DNA of 11,126 nucleotides from Pseudomonadota bacterium (GCA_021777635.1 JAJYDI010000060.1:1-11126); one strand, 5' to 3'. Numbered from the stretch's first letter, positions 1 to 7,140 are shown. Notes: generated from the sequence alone by a model not told the origin. Made by a program: numbers and translations.

Positions 1-750
1 GAACACGCGGTTGCCGATCAGCGGCCGCATCGCGACCGGGATCGCCTCGCGCAGCTCGATCGTCAGGTAGGCGATGCAGCGGCGCGCGTCCAGGCGATAG
101 GGCGCGACGATCGCCCGCGTCGGGCAAACATCGATGCAGCGCGTGCAGGTGCCGCAGTGCGCGCCGGCAGGAGCATCGATCGGCAGCGGCAGGTCGGTGT
201 AGAGCTCGCCGAGGAAAAAATAGGAGCCGGCGTCGCGGCTGAGCAGCAGGGTGTGCTTGCCGATCCAGCCCAGTCCGGCATCGCGCGCCAGCGCCTTCTC
301 CAGCACTGGTGCGGAGTCGGCGAAGGCGCGGTAACCGAACGGGCCGATTGCGGTCTGGATGCGGTCGGCAAGCTTCTGCAGCCGCTTGCGCATCAGGCCG
401 TGATAGTCGCGGCCCAGCGCGTAGCGCGCGACATAGCCGCGCCGGCCGTCGGCCAGCACCGCCCACGGCTCGGCGGCGTCATCCGGCCAGTAGTCCATGC
501 GCACCGAGATCACCCGCAGTGTGCCGGGCGCCAATTCCGCAGGGCGGCTGCGCTTGCTGCCGTGCGCCGCCATGTAGGCCATCGCGCCGTGCTGGCCCTG
601 AGCCAGCCAGTCCAGTAGATGCGCTTCATCGGAGGGCAGGTCGATGCCGGCGACGCCTACGGCACCGAAGCCCAGATTCGTCGCCCAGCGCTGGATATCG
701 CCGCGCAATGCGACGTAATCGGGGGTGGCGGGGATGGTGGTATCGGGCAT
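1..750 (-). CDS. queG: Epoxyqueuosine reductase QueG (5' part, truncated by window edge)
   Basis: QueG reduces epoxyqueuosine to queuosine in tRNA, the last step of queuosine synthesis. It is a cytosolic cobalamin and 4Fe-4S enzyme. Reading the minus strand from the ATG at 750 gives 250 uninterrupted residues up to the window edge; the family is usually about 350-380 aa, so the C-terminal third is missing. Visible marks are FADSAP (residues 143-148), whose Asp145 fits the proposed catalytic acid; GWIGKHTLL (161-169); and a ferredoxin-type CxxCxxCxxxCP with Cys199, 202, 205 and 209. The second cluster's cysteines lie mostly beyond the edge. The start is supported by GAGG at 756-759 (minus strand), 5 nt before the ATG. 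The gene is divergent from nnr with a 56-bp gap, which is also how I recall the E. coli arrangement. Identification is secure from the motifs and the neighbourhood. Confidence 0.95.
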   Translation of the reverse strand, partial: MPDTTIPATPDYVALRGDIQRWATNLGFGAVGVAGIDLPSDEAHLLDWLAQGQHGAMAYMAAHGSKRSRPAELAPGTLRVISVRMDYWPDDAAEPWAVLADGRRGYVARYALGRDYHGLMRKRLQKLADRIQTAIGPFGYRAFADSAPVLEKALARDAGLGWIGKHTLLLSRDAGSYFFLGELYTDLPLPIDAPAGAHCGTCTRCIDVCPTRAIVAPYRLDARRCIAYLTIELREAIPVAMRPLIGNRVF

Positions 751-765
751 GCAGACCTCGCGGTC

Positions 766-771
766 ATTGTA
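766..771 (-). promoter_or_regulatory. Possible -10 box for queG
   Basis: On the minus strand TACAAT (5/6 of the sigma70 consensus) lies 15 nt before the queG ATG. The predicted transcript would have a leader of about 9 nt that still includes the GAGG. I see no good -35 hexamer at 16-18 bp, so this is a tentative call based on one hexamer. Confidence 0.35.
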
Positions 772-791
772 GGCGGGCCGCGGCGCCACGC

Positions 792-800
792 TGCCATAAT
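792..800 (+). promoter_or_regulatory. Extended -10 promoter for nnr, leaderless geometry
   Basis: The sequence TGCCATAAT is an extended -10 element: TG, one base, then CATAAT (5/6 of TATAAT). Only six bases separate its last T from the nnr ATG at 807, so the expected transcription start falls on or next to the A of the start codon. There is no Shine-Dalgarno before this ATG and no clear -35, which an extended -10 can tolerate. A leaderless mRNA is inferred from this spacing. Confidence 0.45.
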
Positions 801-806
801 CGCGGC

Positions 807-2294
807 ATGAGAGAGTTCGAGCCCGCGCGAGCGCTGTACACCGCTGCCCAGGTTCGCGCGCTGGATGCGGCGGCGATCGCGGGCGGCATCGCCGGCAGCG
901 AGTTGATGCGTCGCGCCGCAGCCGCGGCACTAACGGTGCTGCGCGCGCGCTGGCCCGAGGCGCGCCGCATCGTCGTGCTGGCGGGACCCGGCAACAACGG
1001 CGGCGACGGCTACCTGCTCGCCATGCAGGCGCGCGCGGCAGGTCTCGATGCCCGGGTGCTTGCGTTGACGGCTCAGCCCATCGGCGAAGCGGCCATGGCA
1101 CGCGAGGCCGCGCGTGCGGCCGGCGTGCCGATCGTGCAGGGAGAGGCTGACGCGATGGCACTGCCCGTCGCGGATATCTACGTCGATGCGCTGTACGGCA
1201 GCGGCCTCAACCGCGCGCCGACCGGTGCGGCGGCAACGTGGATTGAGGCATTGCAGCCGCACGCGGGGCAGGTGCTCGCCCTGGACCTGCCCAGCGGGCT
1301 CGATGCCGATACCGGTATGCCGCGGGGCATGGCCGTGCGCGCGGCGGCCACCGTGTGCTTCGTCGGCTGGAAGCGTGGCCTGTACACGGGACGCGCCGCC
1401 GAGCATGTCGGTGAGCGCGCGCTGGCAACGCTGGACCTTCCGCACGAGTTGCTCGCCTTGCAACGGCCCGATGCCATGCTGCTCGCCATCGCCGAACTTG
1501 CACCGCGCGATCGCGCGGCGCACAAGGGCGCCTTCGGGCACGTGCTGGTGATCGGCGGCGATCACGGCATGGGCGGGGCGGCGCGGTTGGCCGGCGAAGC
1601 AGCCCTGCGCGCAGGTGCGGGTCTGATCAGTGTTGCCACGCGCACCATGCACGTTCCAGCCTTGCTGGCGGCGCGTCCCGAACTGATGGTGTACGCGGTC
1701 GAGTCCGCGTCCGCGCTGGCATCGCCGCTCGCGCGTGCCAGCGTTCTGGCGCTGGGCCCAGGGTTGGGGCAGGGTGGCTGGGGCGAGACCCTGTGCGCCG
1801 CCGCGCTGGCTGGCGGTCGGCCCATCGTGGTGGATGCCGATGCGCTCAATCATCTGGCGCGTGCGCCGCGCACCCTGTCGATGCCGGCGGTGCTGACACC
1901 GCATCCGGGCGAGGCCGCGCGCCTGCTTGGAATCGACATCACCGCGGTGACGGGCGACCGCTATGCCGCGGCACGCGCGCTTGCGGCGCGCTATCGCGCG
2001 GTGATCGTGCTCAAGGGGGCGGGCAGCCTGGTCGCGGACCCCGGGGGGCGCGTCGCGGTGTGCCCTTGGGGCAATCCCGGCATGGCCGCAGGCGGCATGG
2101 GAGACGTGCTCACCGGGGTGATCGCGGCATTGCTGGCGCAAGGTCTGGCGCCCTGGGATGCGGCATGCATGGGTGTCGGCTTGCACGCGCGCGCCGGCGA
2201 TGCGGCCGCGCGCGCCGGTGGGGAGCGCGGTCTATGTGCAGCGGACCTGTTCGCGCCGCTGCGCGCCCTGCTCAATGGTGCCGCTGATGCATGA
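807..2294 (+). CDS. nnr: Bifunctional NAD(P)H-hydrate epimerase / ADP-dependent NAD(P)HX dehydratase
   Basis: This 495-aa fusion repairs NADHX and NADPHX, the hydrated damage products of NAD(P)H. The N-terminal YjeF_N domain (about residues 8-215) interconverts the R and S epimers, and the C-terminal ribokinase-like carbohydrate-kinase domain (about 230-490) dehydrates S-NAD(P)HX using ADP. Epimerase marks are the phosphate loop PGNNGGDG (61-68) and ALDLPSGLDADTG (158-170). Dehydratase marks are HKGAFGHVLVIGG (239-251), LGPGLGQ (316-322), DADALN (343-348), LTPHPGEA (363-370), VLKGAG (401-406) and GNPGMAAGGMGDVLTG (422-437), in which Asp433 is the likely catalytic base. The length is normal for the bacterial fusion. 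The start at 807 is chosen because the N-terminus then begins just before the usual LYTAAQVRALD stretch; an in-frame reading continues far upstream but only as antisense to queG. It overlaps tsaE by 8 nt, suggesting co-translation. Confidence 0.96.
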   Translation: MREFEPARALYTAAQVRALDAAAIAGGIAGSELMRRAAAAALTVLRARWPEARRIVVLAGPGNNGGDGYLLAMQARAAGLDARVLALTAQPIGEAAMAREAARAAGVPIVQGEADAMALPVADIYVDALYGSGLNRAPTGAAATWIEALQPHAGQVLALDLPSGLDADTGMPRGMAVRAAATVCFVGWKRGLYTGRAAEHVGERALATLDLPHELLALQRPDAMLLAIAELAPRDRAAHKGAFGHVLVIGGDHGMGGAARLAGEAALRAGAGLISVATRTMHVPALLAARPELMVYAVESASALASPLARASVLALGPGLGQGGWGETLCAAALAGGRPIVVDADALNHLARAPRTLSMPAVLTPHPGEAARLLGIDITAVTGDRYAAARALAARYRAVIVLKGAGSLVADPGGRVAVCPWGNPGMAAGGMGDVLTGVIAALLAQGLAPWDAACMGVGLHARAGDAAARAGGERGLCAADLFAPLRALLNGAADA

Positions 2295-2769
2295 GCCGGT
2301 GCTCATTGATCTGCCGGACGAGTCGGCGACGGCGAAGCTGGCGCAACGCCTGGCTCCGGCGCTGGCCAGCGGGGGCGTGGTCTACCTCGAGGGCGATCTC
2401 GGCAGCGGCAAGACCACGTTCGCGCGCGCCCTGTTGCGTGCGCTCGGCGCCAGTGCGCGCGTCAAGAGCCCGACCTACAGCCTGGTCGAGTTTTACCAAC
2501 TGCCCGCGCTCACGGCCTGGCACCTCGACTTGTATCGGATCGCCGACCCCGGCGAACTGGAATGGTTGGGGCTGGATGCGCTCGACGCGCCGGCATCCCT
2601 GACCCTGATTGAATGGCCGCAGCGGGGCGCCGGCCGGCTGCCGCCGCCGCATCTGCGCATCGCGCTGGAGCCGGCGGGTGACGGACGGATCGCGCGACTG
2701 TTTGCGACCGATGTTGCGCCATCGCTCAGGTCGTTTCTGACAAATACATTGCAGCAGTCGGATTCTTAA
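2287..2769 (+). CDS. tsaE: tRNA t6A37 biosynthesis ATPase TsaE
   Basis: TsaE is the P-loop ATPase that cycles the TsaB-TsaD complex during N6-threonylcarbamoylation of A37 in ANN-decoding tRNAs. The 160-aa protein has the family layout: Walker A GDLGSGKTT (residues 36-44), VKSPTYSLV (59-67), HLDLYR (79-84) and LIEWPQRG (107-114). The length is typical (about 150-165 aa). The start is not settled. ATG at 2287 overlaps the nnr stop by 8 nt; an in-frame ATG at 2275 (and GTG at 2278) would add four residues. None has a clear Shine-Dalgarno, so initiation probably depends on ribosomes finishing nnr. A longer in-frame extension to 2158 lies inside nnr and is not believable. It sits upstream of the amidase, as in other gammaproteobacteria. 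Confidence 0.94.
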   Translation: MHEPVLIDLPDESATAKLAQRLAPALASGGVVYLEGDLGSGKTTFARALLRALGASARVKSPTYSLVEFYQLPALTAWHLDLYRIADPGELEWLGLDALDAPASLTLIEWPQRGAGRLPPPHLRIALEPAGDGRIARLFATDVAPSLRSFLTNTLQQSDS

Positions 2770-2780
2770 GGAAAAAGCGC

Positions 2781-2809
2781 TTGCAAAACGCGGTCGCTTG
2801 CGCTTGAAT
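2781..2809 (+). promoter_or_regulatory. Candidate promoter for the amidase gene, leaderless geometry
   Basis: TTGCAA (2781-2786, 4/6 of TTGACA) and TTGAAT (2804-2809, 4/6 of TATAAT) are separated by the ideal 17 bp in the 47-bp gap after tsaE. The predicted transcription start falls at 2816-2817, exactly at the amidase ATG. No Shine-Dalgarno is close to that ATG. Each hexamer alone is weak; the spacing and the absence of a ribosome-binding site make the case. Confidence 0.35.
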
Positions 2810-2816
2810 CCGGATC

Positions 2817-4085
2817 ATGAGGGGATCCCTGCGCGCCGGCATCGTTTTGCTCATGCTCGTTTTCGCCCCTGCGGCGATCGCGGCGTCTGCGCTGCAGGCT
2901 GCTGCTCGCGGCGTTGAAATCAAGTCGCTGCGCGTCTCCGAAGCCGCCGGCGGCCTGCGTGCAGTGTTCGATCTGAGTGGCTCGGTGGACTATCGTCTGT
3001 TCCAGCTGAGCAAGCCCGATCGCATCGTGCTGGACTTCAGCAATGCCCGCCTCGCCGCCCGCTTTCGTGCACCTGCCGCCTTGGGGCGGTTCAAGGACGC
3101 GCGCACCGGCGCGCATGGGCAGGGCGGTACGCGTGTGGTGCTGGACCTGGGCGCGATGACGCAGCCGCGCAGTTTCCTGCTGCAGCCGACGGGTGATCAG
3201 GGTTACCGGCTGGTGGTCGATCTCGATGCGGGCACGACCCATGCCGTGGCGGCATTGCCGCCGGAGCCGGTCGGGCGCAAGGTGGTGATTGCCATCGATC
3301 CCGGGCACGGCGGCCACGATACCGGGGCGATCGGCTACGGCGGTCTCGAGGAGAAAAACGTCACCCTGTCGGTCGGCAAGGACTTGGCGCGGCTGATCAA
3401 TGCCCAGCCGGGAATGAAAGCGGTTCTGACGCGCGATGGCGATTATTTCGTTCCGCTGCAGGAGCGCTATGCGATCGCGCGCAAAGACAAGGCCGACCTG
3501 TTTGTGTCGATCCACGCCAATGCCTGTCCCGGCGATTGCGACACCCGCGGGGCGTCGGTCTGGGTGCTCTCGACCAAGGGTGCATCGAGCACGGCGGCGC
3601 GCTGGTTGGCCCACAGTGAGAACGCCTCTGTCGAGCTGGTCGGTGGCGTCTCGCTCAACGACAAGAGCCCGACCCTGGCCTCGGTGCTGCTGGATCTCTC
3701 GCAGGGCGCCAGCATGCAGGCTAGCCATCGCGTGGCGCGTGACGTGCTTACGTCGCTGGCGCGGATCGGACCGATCTACAAGCCGCAGGTCGAGCGCGCC
3801 AACTTCGTCGTGTTGCGCTCGCCGGACGTGCCGTCGATTCTGATCGAGACCGCCTTCATCACGGACCCTGGCGATGCGCGCCGGCTCGGCGATCCCGCGT
3901 ACCGCGAAAAGCTGGCCCGGGCGGTACTGGGCGGGTTGAAGAACTATTTCGAGGTCACCCCGCCGCCAGGTACCTGGTACGCGCTGAACGCCGAAAAGCG
4001 CCTTCGTACGGCCAGTGCGGGCGACGAGCATGCGGGCCGGCTAGCCGCCGCTGCGTCCGGGCACCGGGTGGCGCCAGCCAATTGA
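2817..4085 (+). CDS. amiB: Periplasmic N-acetylmuramoyl-L-alanine amidase (AMIN + Amidase_3)
   Basis: This 422-aa zinc amidase removes stem peptides from peptidoglycan, splitting septal wall between daughter cells. Residues 1 to about 23 form a Sec-type signal peptide ending in AIAA. An AMIN domain follows (about 33-140, with PDRIVLDF and RVVLDL), the part that targets these enzymes to the division site. The Amidase_3 domain (about 156-378) shows DPGHGG (His164), GGLEEKN (Glu179 as second zinc ligand), SIHANA (His233) and ETAFITD (Glu344). Residues 248-300, including STKGASS, WLAHSENAS and LLDLSQ, match the regulatory segment that blocks the active site until an EnvC/NlpD-type activator binds. 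Relatives at this locus often end in LysM; here only a roughly 40-residue alanine-rich tail follows. The position between tsaE and mutL favours AmiB, but AmiC is an equally fair family name. Confidence 0.93.
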   Translation: MRGSLRAGIVLLMLVFAPAAIAASALQAAARGVEIKSLRVSEAAGGLRAVFDLSGSVDYRLFQLSKPDRIVLDFSNARLAARFRAPAALGRFKDARTGAHGQGGTRVVLDLGAMTQPRSFLLQPTGDQGYRLVVDLDAGTTHAVAALPPEPVGRKVVIAIDPGHGGHDTGAIGYGGLEEKNVTLSVGKDLARLINAQPGMKAVLTRDGDYFVPLQERYAIARKDKADLFVSIHANACPGDCDTRGASVWVLSTKGASSTAARWLAHSENASVELVGGVSLNDKSPTLASVLLDLSQGASMQASHRVARDVLTSLARIGPIYKPQVERANFVVLRSPDVPSILIETAFITDPGDARRLGDPAYREKLARAVLGGLKNYFEVTPPPGTWYALNAEKRLRTASAGDEHAGRLAAAASGHRVAPAN

Positions 4086-4130
4086 GCGGATCCAGACGTT
4101 AAGCTAGCGGCTCGCCCGGGGCCAGCCGCC

Positions 4131-5921
4131 ATGCCGTCGATTCGCCCACTGCCTCCTGCACTGGTCAACCAGATCGCCGCCGGCGAAGTGATTGAGCGAC
4201 CGGCGTCGGTGGTCAAGGAACTGGTGGAGAACAGTCTCGACGCTGGTGCCGCTCGGATCGAGGTCGAGATCGAGGAAGGCGGCGCGCGCTTGATCCGCGT
4301 GCGCGACGACGGCACCGGCATCGCCGCCGATGAGCTGGCATTGGCCGTCGCGCCTCACGCCACCAGCAAGATCGCCAGTTTCGACGACCTGGTGCGTGTT
4401 GGCACCATGGGGTTTCGCGGCGAGGCGCTGGCTTCGATTGCTTCGGTGGCGCGCTTCGCGATCGTCTCGCGCGTGGTCGCGGCCGACACTGCGTTGCGGC
4501 TTGAGATCGACGGTGGTCAGGCGCGACCTCCACGGCCGGCGGCGCACGCAGTCGGAACCACGGTCGAAGTGCGCGACCTGTTCTACAACGTGCCGGCGCG
4601 ACGCAAGTTCCTGCGCGCCGAGCGCACCGAGCTTGCACACATCGACGAGCTGCTGAAATCGCTGGCGCTGGCGCGACCGGAGATCGAGTTTCGCCTGGGC
4701 CACAACGGTCGCGCGCTGCGCATGCTGCGGCCGGCGCCAAATGCGTCGGCGCGACTGCAGCGCGCCGCCGATCTTTTGGGCGCGGAATTTGCCGGTCACT
4801 GCTTGCAGATCGAGCAACAGGCCGCGGGTCTGCGTCTGGCCGGCTGGATCGGGTTGCCGACCGCGACACGCGCCCAGGCCGACCAGCAGTTTTTCTTCGT
4901 CAACGGCCGCCTCGTGCGCGACCGCACCGTCGCGCATGCCGTGCGCCAAGCCTATGCCGACGTGCTGTTCCATGGCCGCCACCCGGCCTACGTGCTGTTT
5001 CTCGAACTGGATGCAGCGCAGGTGGATGTCAACGTCCATCCTGCCAAGCACGAGGTGCGCTTTCGCGAGCAGCGCCTGGTGCACGATTTCCTTTTTCGCA
5101 GTCTGCACGCAGCAGTGGCCGGTACCCGCGCCGGCAGCATCGAGCGCTCCACGCCATTCGCTGCGATCGCCTACCCGGGCACGGCGCCACCACTGCAACA
5201 TGATTTCGGCGCGGCCGTGCGCGAGGAGCCGCTGGCGGGCTACGCGGCGCTGCTCGGTGAGCCGATTACGATCGCGCACGCCGTTTTGAACGCGACGACA
5301 CGGGCGGGTGTCGCGCCGGCCGCCAGCGAGGGCGAGCTTCCGCCGCTCGGCTTTGCGCTGGCCCAGCTCAAAGGGATCTACATCCTCTCCGAGAATGCCC
5401 ACGGACTGGTGCTGGTGGACATGCACGCCGCGCACGAACGCATTACCTACGAGCGTCTGAAGCAGGGGCGCGCCACCACCTCGCTGCGATCGCAACTGCT
5501 GCTAGTGCCGCGGGCGATCGCGGTCGGTGCGCGGGCGGCGGCCGCGGCTGAGGAGCACGCCGACGCGTTGACGGCGTGGGGTCTCGAGCTGGCGCGCGCT
5601 GGTCCGGAGAGCGTCAGCGTGCATCGCATTCCGTCCCTTTTGGAGGGCGCCGATGTCGACGCCCTGGTGCGCGACGTGCTGGCTGAGCTGGCTGAGCACG
5701 GCAGCTCGCACCGGCTCGAGGAGCTCGAGAACGAACTGCTTGCGACCATGGCCTGTCACGGCGCGGTGCGCGCGGGGCGCCGGCTCGGGCTCGCCGAGAT
5801 GAACGCGTTGCTGCGCGAGATGGAGGTCACCGAACGCAGCGGCCAGTGCAACCATGGCCGCCCAACCTGGACCCAGCTCGCGCTGGCCGATCTCGACCGC
5901 CTGTTTCTGCGTGGTCGCTGA
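4131..5921 (+). CDS. mutL: DNA mismatch repair protein MutL
   Basis: MutL couples mismatch recognition by MutS to strand incision and helicase loading. The 596-aa protein has an N-terminal GHKL ATPase with [11 protein letters not shown] (residues 30-40, Glu33 and Asn34), RDDGTGI (58-64), HATSKI (76-81) and GFRGEAL (94-100), and a lysine in NVHPAKHE (Lys305). A proline- and alanine-rich linker covers about 335-400. The C-terminal dimerisation domain carries [12 protein letters not shown] (430-441), which fits the DQHA(x)2E(x)4E nuclease motif except Met for Gln. It also has QLLLVP (455-460, a beta-clamp-binding-like motif), ACHGAVRAG (541-549) and CNHGRPT (573-579). These suggest a nicking MutL, as expected where MutH is absent. 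It starts 45 bp after the amidase with no obvious Shine-Dalgarno; the N-terminus is standard from the ATG at 4131. Confidence 0.97.
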   Translation: MPSIRPLPPALVNQIAAGEVIERPASVVKELVENSLDAGAARIEVEIEEGGARLIRVRDDGTGIAADELALAVAPHATSKIASFDDLVRVGTMGFRGEALASIASVARFAIVSRVVAADTALRLEIDGGQARPPRPAAHAVGTTVEVRDLFYNVPARRKFLRAERTELAHIDELLKSLALARPEIEFRLGHNGRALRMLRPAPNASARLQRAADLLGAEFAGHCLQIEQQAAGLRLAGWIGLPTATRAQADQQFFFVNGRLVRDRTVAHAVRQAYADVLFHGRHPAYVLFLELDAAQVDVNVHPAKHEVRFREQRLVHDFLFRSLHAAVAGTRAGSIERSTPFAAIAYPGTAPPLQHDFGAAVREEPLAGYAALLGEPITIAHAVLNATTRAGVAPAASEGELPPLGFALAQLKGIYILSENAHGLVLVDMHAAHERITYERLKQGRATTSLRSQLLLVPRAIAVGARAAAAAEEHADALTAWGLELARAGPESVSVHRIPSLLEGADVDALVRDVLAELAEHGSSHRLEELENELLATMACHGAVRAGRRLGLAEMNALLREMEVTERSGQCNHGRPTWTQLALADLDRLFLRGR

Positions 5922-5930
5922 ATCACCCCT

Positions 5931-5935
5931 GGAGG
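5931..5935 (+). promoter_or_regulatory. Ribosome-binding site that decides the DUF1684 gene start
   Basis: GGAGG lies 8 nt before the ATG at 5944 but only 2 nt before the in-frame ATG at 5938. The spacing rules out 5938 as the efficient start and supports 5944. It is the strongest Shine-Dalgarno in the window. Confidence 0.75.
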
Positions 5936-5943
5936 CGATGACG

Positions 5944-6849
5944 ATGTCCCTGGCCCGTTTCCTGTTCGCCGCCGCCATGGTCGGCGGCGCCGGTGGTTGT
6001 GCCAGTGACGGTGCCGTCGCCGACACGGCGTACTCTGCCCAGATCGCGCACTGGCGCCAGCAGCGCCTGCAGGCTTTGACCGCCGTCGATGGCTGGCTGA
6101 CCTTGGTTGGCTTTGATTGGTTGCGGCCGGGCGCGCAGACCGTGGGTCGTGCTCCCGACAACACGATCGTGCTGCCAGTCGGCCCGGCGCATCTCGGCAC
6201 GATCACACTGGCGACCGACGGCCAGGTGCGGCTGGATCTCGCAGCCGATGCAGATGCCACGGTCGATGGCGAAGTGGTGCATTCGGCTTTGCTTCGCGAT
6301 GACCGCGATGCGCGGCCCTCGGAAGTCCGCTTCGGCACGGCGAGTCTGTTTCTGCTCGATCGCTCGGGGCGCAAGGCGCTGCGCATCAAAGACAGCATGG
6401 CGACGACTCGCACGGACTTCCGCGGCCTCGACTCGTTTCCGACCGATCCCTCGTGGCGGATCGAGGCGCGTTTCGAGGTGTTCGATCCGGTGCAGCACGT
6501 CGAGCTGGCCACCGAGGCCGGTACGATCGAGCGCGATGTGGTGCCGGGCCGCATCGTGTTCGAGCGCGACGGTCAGCGTTACACGCTTCTGCCGATCCTC
6601 GAGACGCCCAGCGACACGCGTCTGTTCGTAGTCTTCGCAGACCGTACCAGCGGCCACGAGACTTACGGCGCAGCGCGCTTCCTGTACGTGGACGCAGCGC
6701 GCGATGGCCGCGTGGTGCTCGATTTCAACCGCGCCTACAACCCGCCGTGCGCATTCACCGCTTTCGCCACCTGCCCGCTGCCGCCGCCGGAGAATCGGCT
6801 GCCGCTGCGCATCACCGCGGGCGAATTGACCTACCGCGGCGGGCACTGA
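5944..6849 (+). CDS. DUF1684 family protein, probable lipoprotein
   Basis: The 301-aa protein belongs to the DUF1684 family, whose function is not established. Family marks are the N-terminal DGWLTLVGFDWL with a following LP..PAHLG block, and the strongly conserved C-terminal FNRAYNPPCAF..ATCPLPPPENRLPLRI stretch (about residues 264-291). The body looks beta-rich. Residues 1-19 are a hydrophobic export signal with AGG before Cys19. This resembles a lipobox but has Ala rather than Leu at -3, so lipidation is likely rather than certain. The start at 5944 is fixed by the Shine-Dalgarno at 5931-5935. It follows mutL by 22 bp on the same strand and may be co-transcribed. In E. coli this place after mutL is held by miaA and hfq, so the conserved cluster breaks here. 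Confidence 0.88.
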   Translation: MSLARFLFAAAMVGGAGGCASDGAVADTAYSAQIAHWRQQRLQALTAVDGWLTLVGFDWLRPGAQTVGRAPDNTIVLPVGPAHLGTITLATDGQVRLDLAADADATVDGEVVHSALLRDDRDARPSEVRFGTASLFLLDRSGRKALRIKDSMATTRTDFRGLDSFPTDPSWRIEARFEVFDPVQHVELATEAGTIERDVVPGRIVFERDGQRYTLLPILETPSDTRLFVVFADRTSGHETYGAARFLYVDAARDGRVVLDFNRAYNPPCAFTAFATCPLPPPENRLPLRITAGELTYRGGH

Positions 6850-7103
6850 TCGGTTTCGCATGCGATTCGACGGTCGATGAGCACCGGATTGCGACGCTCG
6901 CGGAAGGCGCGCGTGCCCTCGCGCAGGCCGGCACGGTCGAACTACGGTGCGTTACGCAGGCCCGTCCCAATCAAGCGCGCCACATTTGTCCGAGTGCTGG
7001 ACGGTGAGCGTGCGCACGCTGCCGCGGTCGGCGCAGTGCAGGTTGCGGATGGTCGGGGCATGCACCCAAGATGAAGGATCGGCCGCCGATGGCAGCAATC
7101 GGG
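6850..7103 (+). other. Intergenic stretch without a convincing gene
   Basis: The gap between the DUF1684 and FKBP genes is 339 bp; its final part is the FKBP promoter and leader. In the first 254 bp I find no RNA gene, no terminator with a T-run and no ORF with a start and ribosome-binding site. A perfect palindrome TCGCATGCGA occupies 6856-6865. On the minus strand the frame running roughly 6985 to 6860 reads ARLIGTGLRNAP, a TAG stop, then FDRAGLREGTRAFRERRNPV. The second part vaguely resembles the C-terminal end of crotonase-fold proteins. This could be a decayed gene or repeat element, or chance in GC-rich DNA. Confidence 0.4.
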
Positions 7104-7131
7104 GGAACCTTTTCCGGTCCCGGCACTCTAG
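7104..7131 (+). promoter_or_regulatory. Sigma-E (RpoE)-type promoter for the FKBP gene
   Basis: GGAACC (7104-7109) followed by T-rich bases matches the RpoE -35 GGAACTT. TCTAG (7127-7131) matches the -10 TCTGA/TCTAA family. The 18 bp between GGAAC and TCTA is the normal spacing (GGAACTT, 16 bp, TCTGA). The predicted start near 7137 gives a leader of about 50 nt with a good GGAG before the ATG. Known biology supports the call: E. coli fkpA, encoding a periplasmic FKBP, is an established sigma-E regulon member. Confidence 0.7.
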
Positions 7132-7140
7132 GCTGAGTGC
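7123..7140. repeat. Perfect inverted repeat over the FKBP -10 region
   Basis: GCACTC and GAGTGC form perfect 6-bp arms around TAGGCT. The repeat covers the -10 element and the predicted transcription start, a position where a repressor would block RNA polymerase. It could equally be chance. The central TAGGCT also fits TAnnnT and might serve as an alternative housekeeping -10. Confidence 0.5.

Noticed and set aside
309..806. Upstream in-frame extension of nnr to an ATG at 309
   Set aside because: It would lie antisense to queG, is Arg/Pro/Ala-rich without homology-like pattern, and the ATG at 807 gives the normal Nnr N-terminus.
930..2186. Long open frame (418 codons) on the minus strand across nnr
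   Set aside because: It is fully antisense to a gene with complete family motifs. Its translation is rich in Arg, His, Gln and Gly with no domain, as expected for shadow frames in GC-rich DNA.
2766..4031. Long open frame (421 codons) on the minus strand across the amidase
   Set aside because: Antisense to the whole amidase gene, low-complexity Arg/Gln/His composition, no start signal or family motif.
4104..5495. Long open frame (463 codons) on the minus strand across mutL
   Set aside because: Antisense to the mutL ATPase domain with no recognisable motif; a frame shadow.
5502..6861. Overlapping minus-strand open frames (350 and 312 codons) across the mutL end and the DUF1684 gene
   Set aside because: Both are antisense to genes with clear conserved blocks; the Ser/Arg-rich and Arg/His-rich compositions are typical shadows.
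6856..6865. TCGCATGCGA palindrome just after DUF1684 as a terminator or operator
   Set aside because: Ten perfect bases with no loop and no T-run; one isolated short palindrome in GC-rich DNA is not enough evidence.
7100..7120. GGGGAACC/GGTCCC hairpin as a terminator of the upstream gene
   Set aside because: The arms are imperfect (one bulge), there is no T-run after it, and the same bases form the -35 element of the FKBP promoter, which explains them better.
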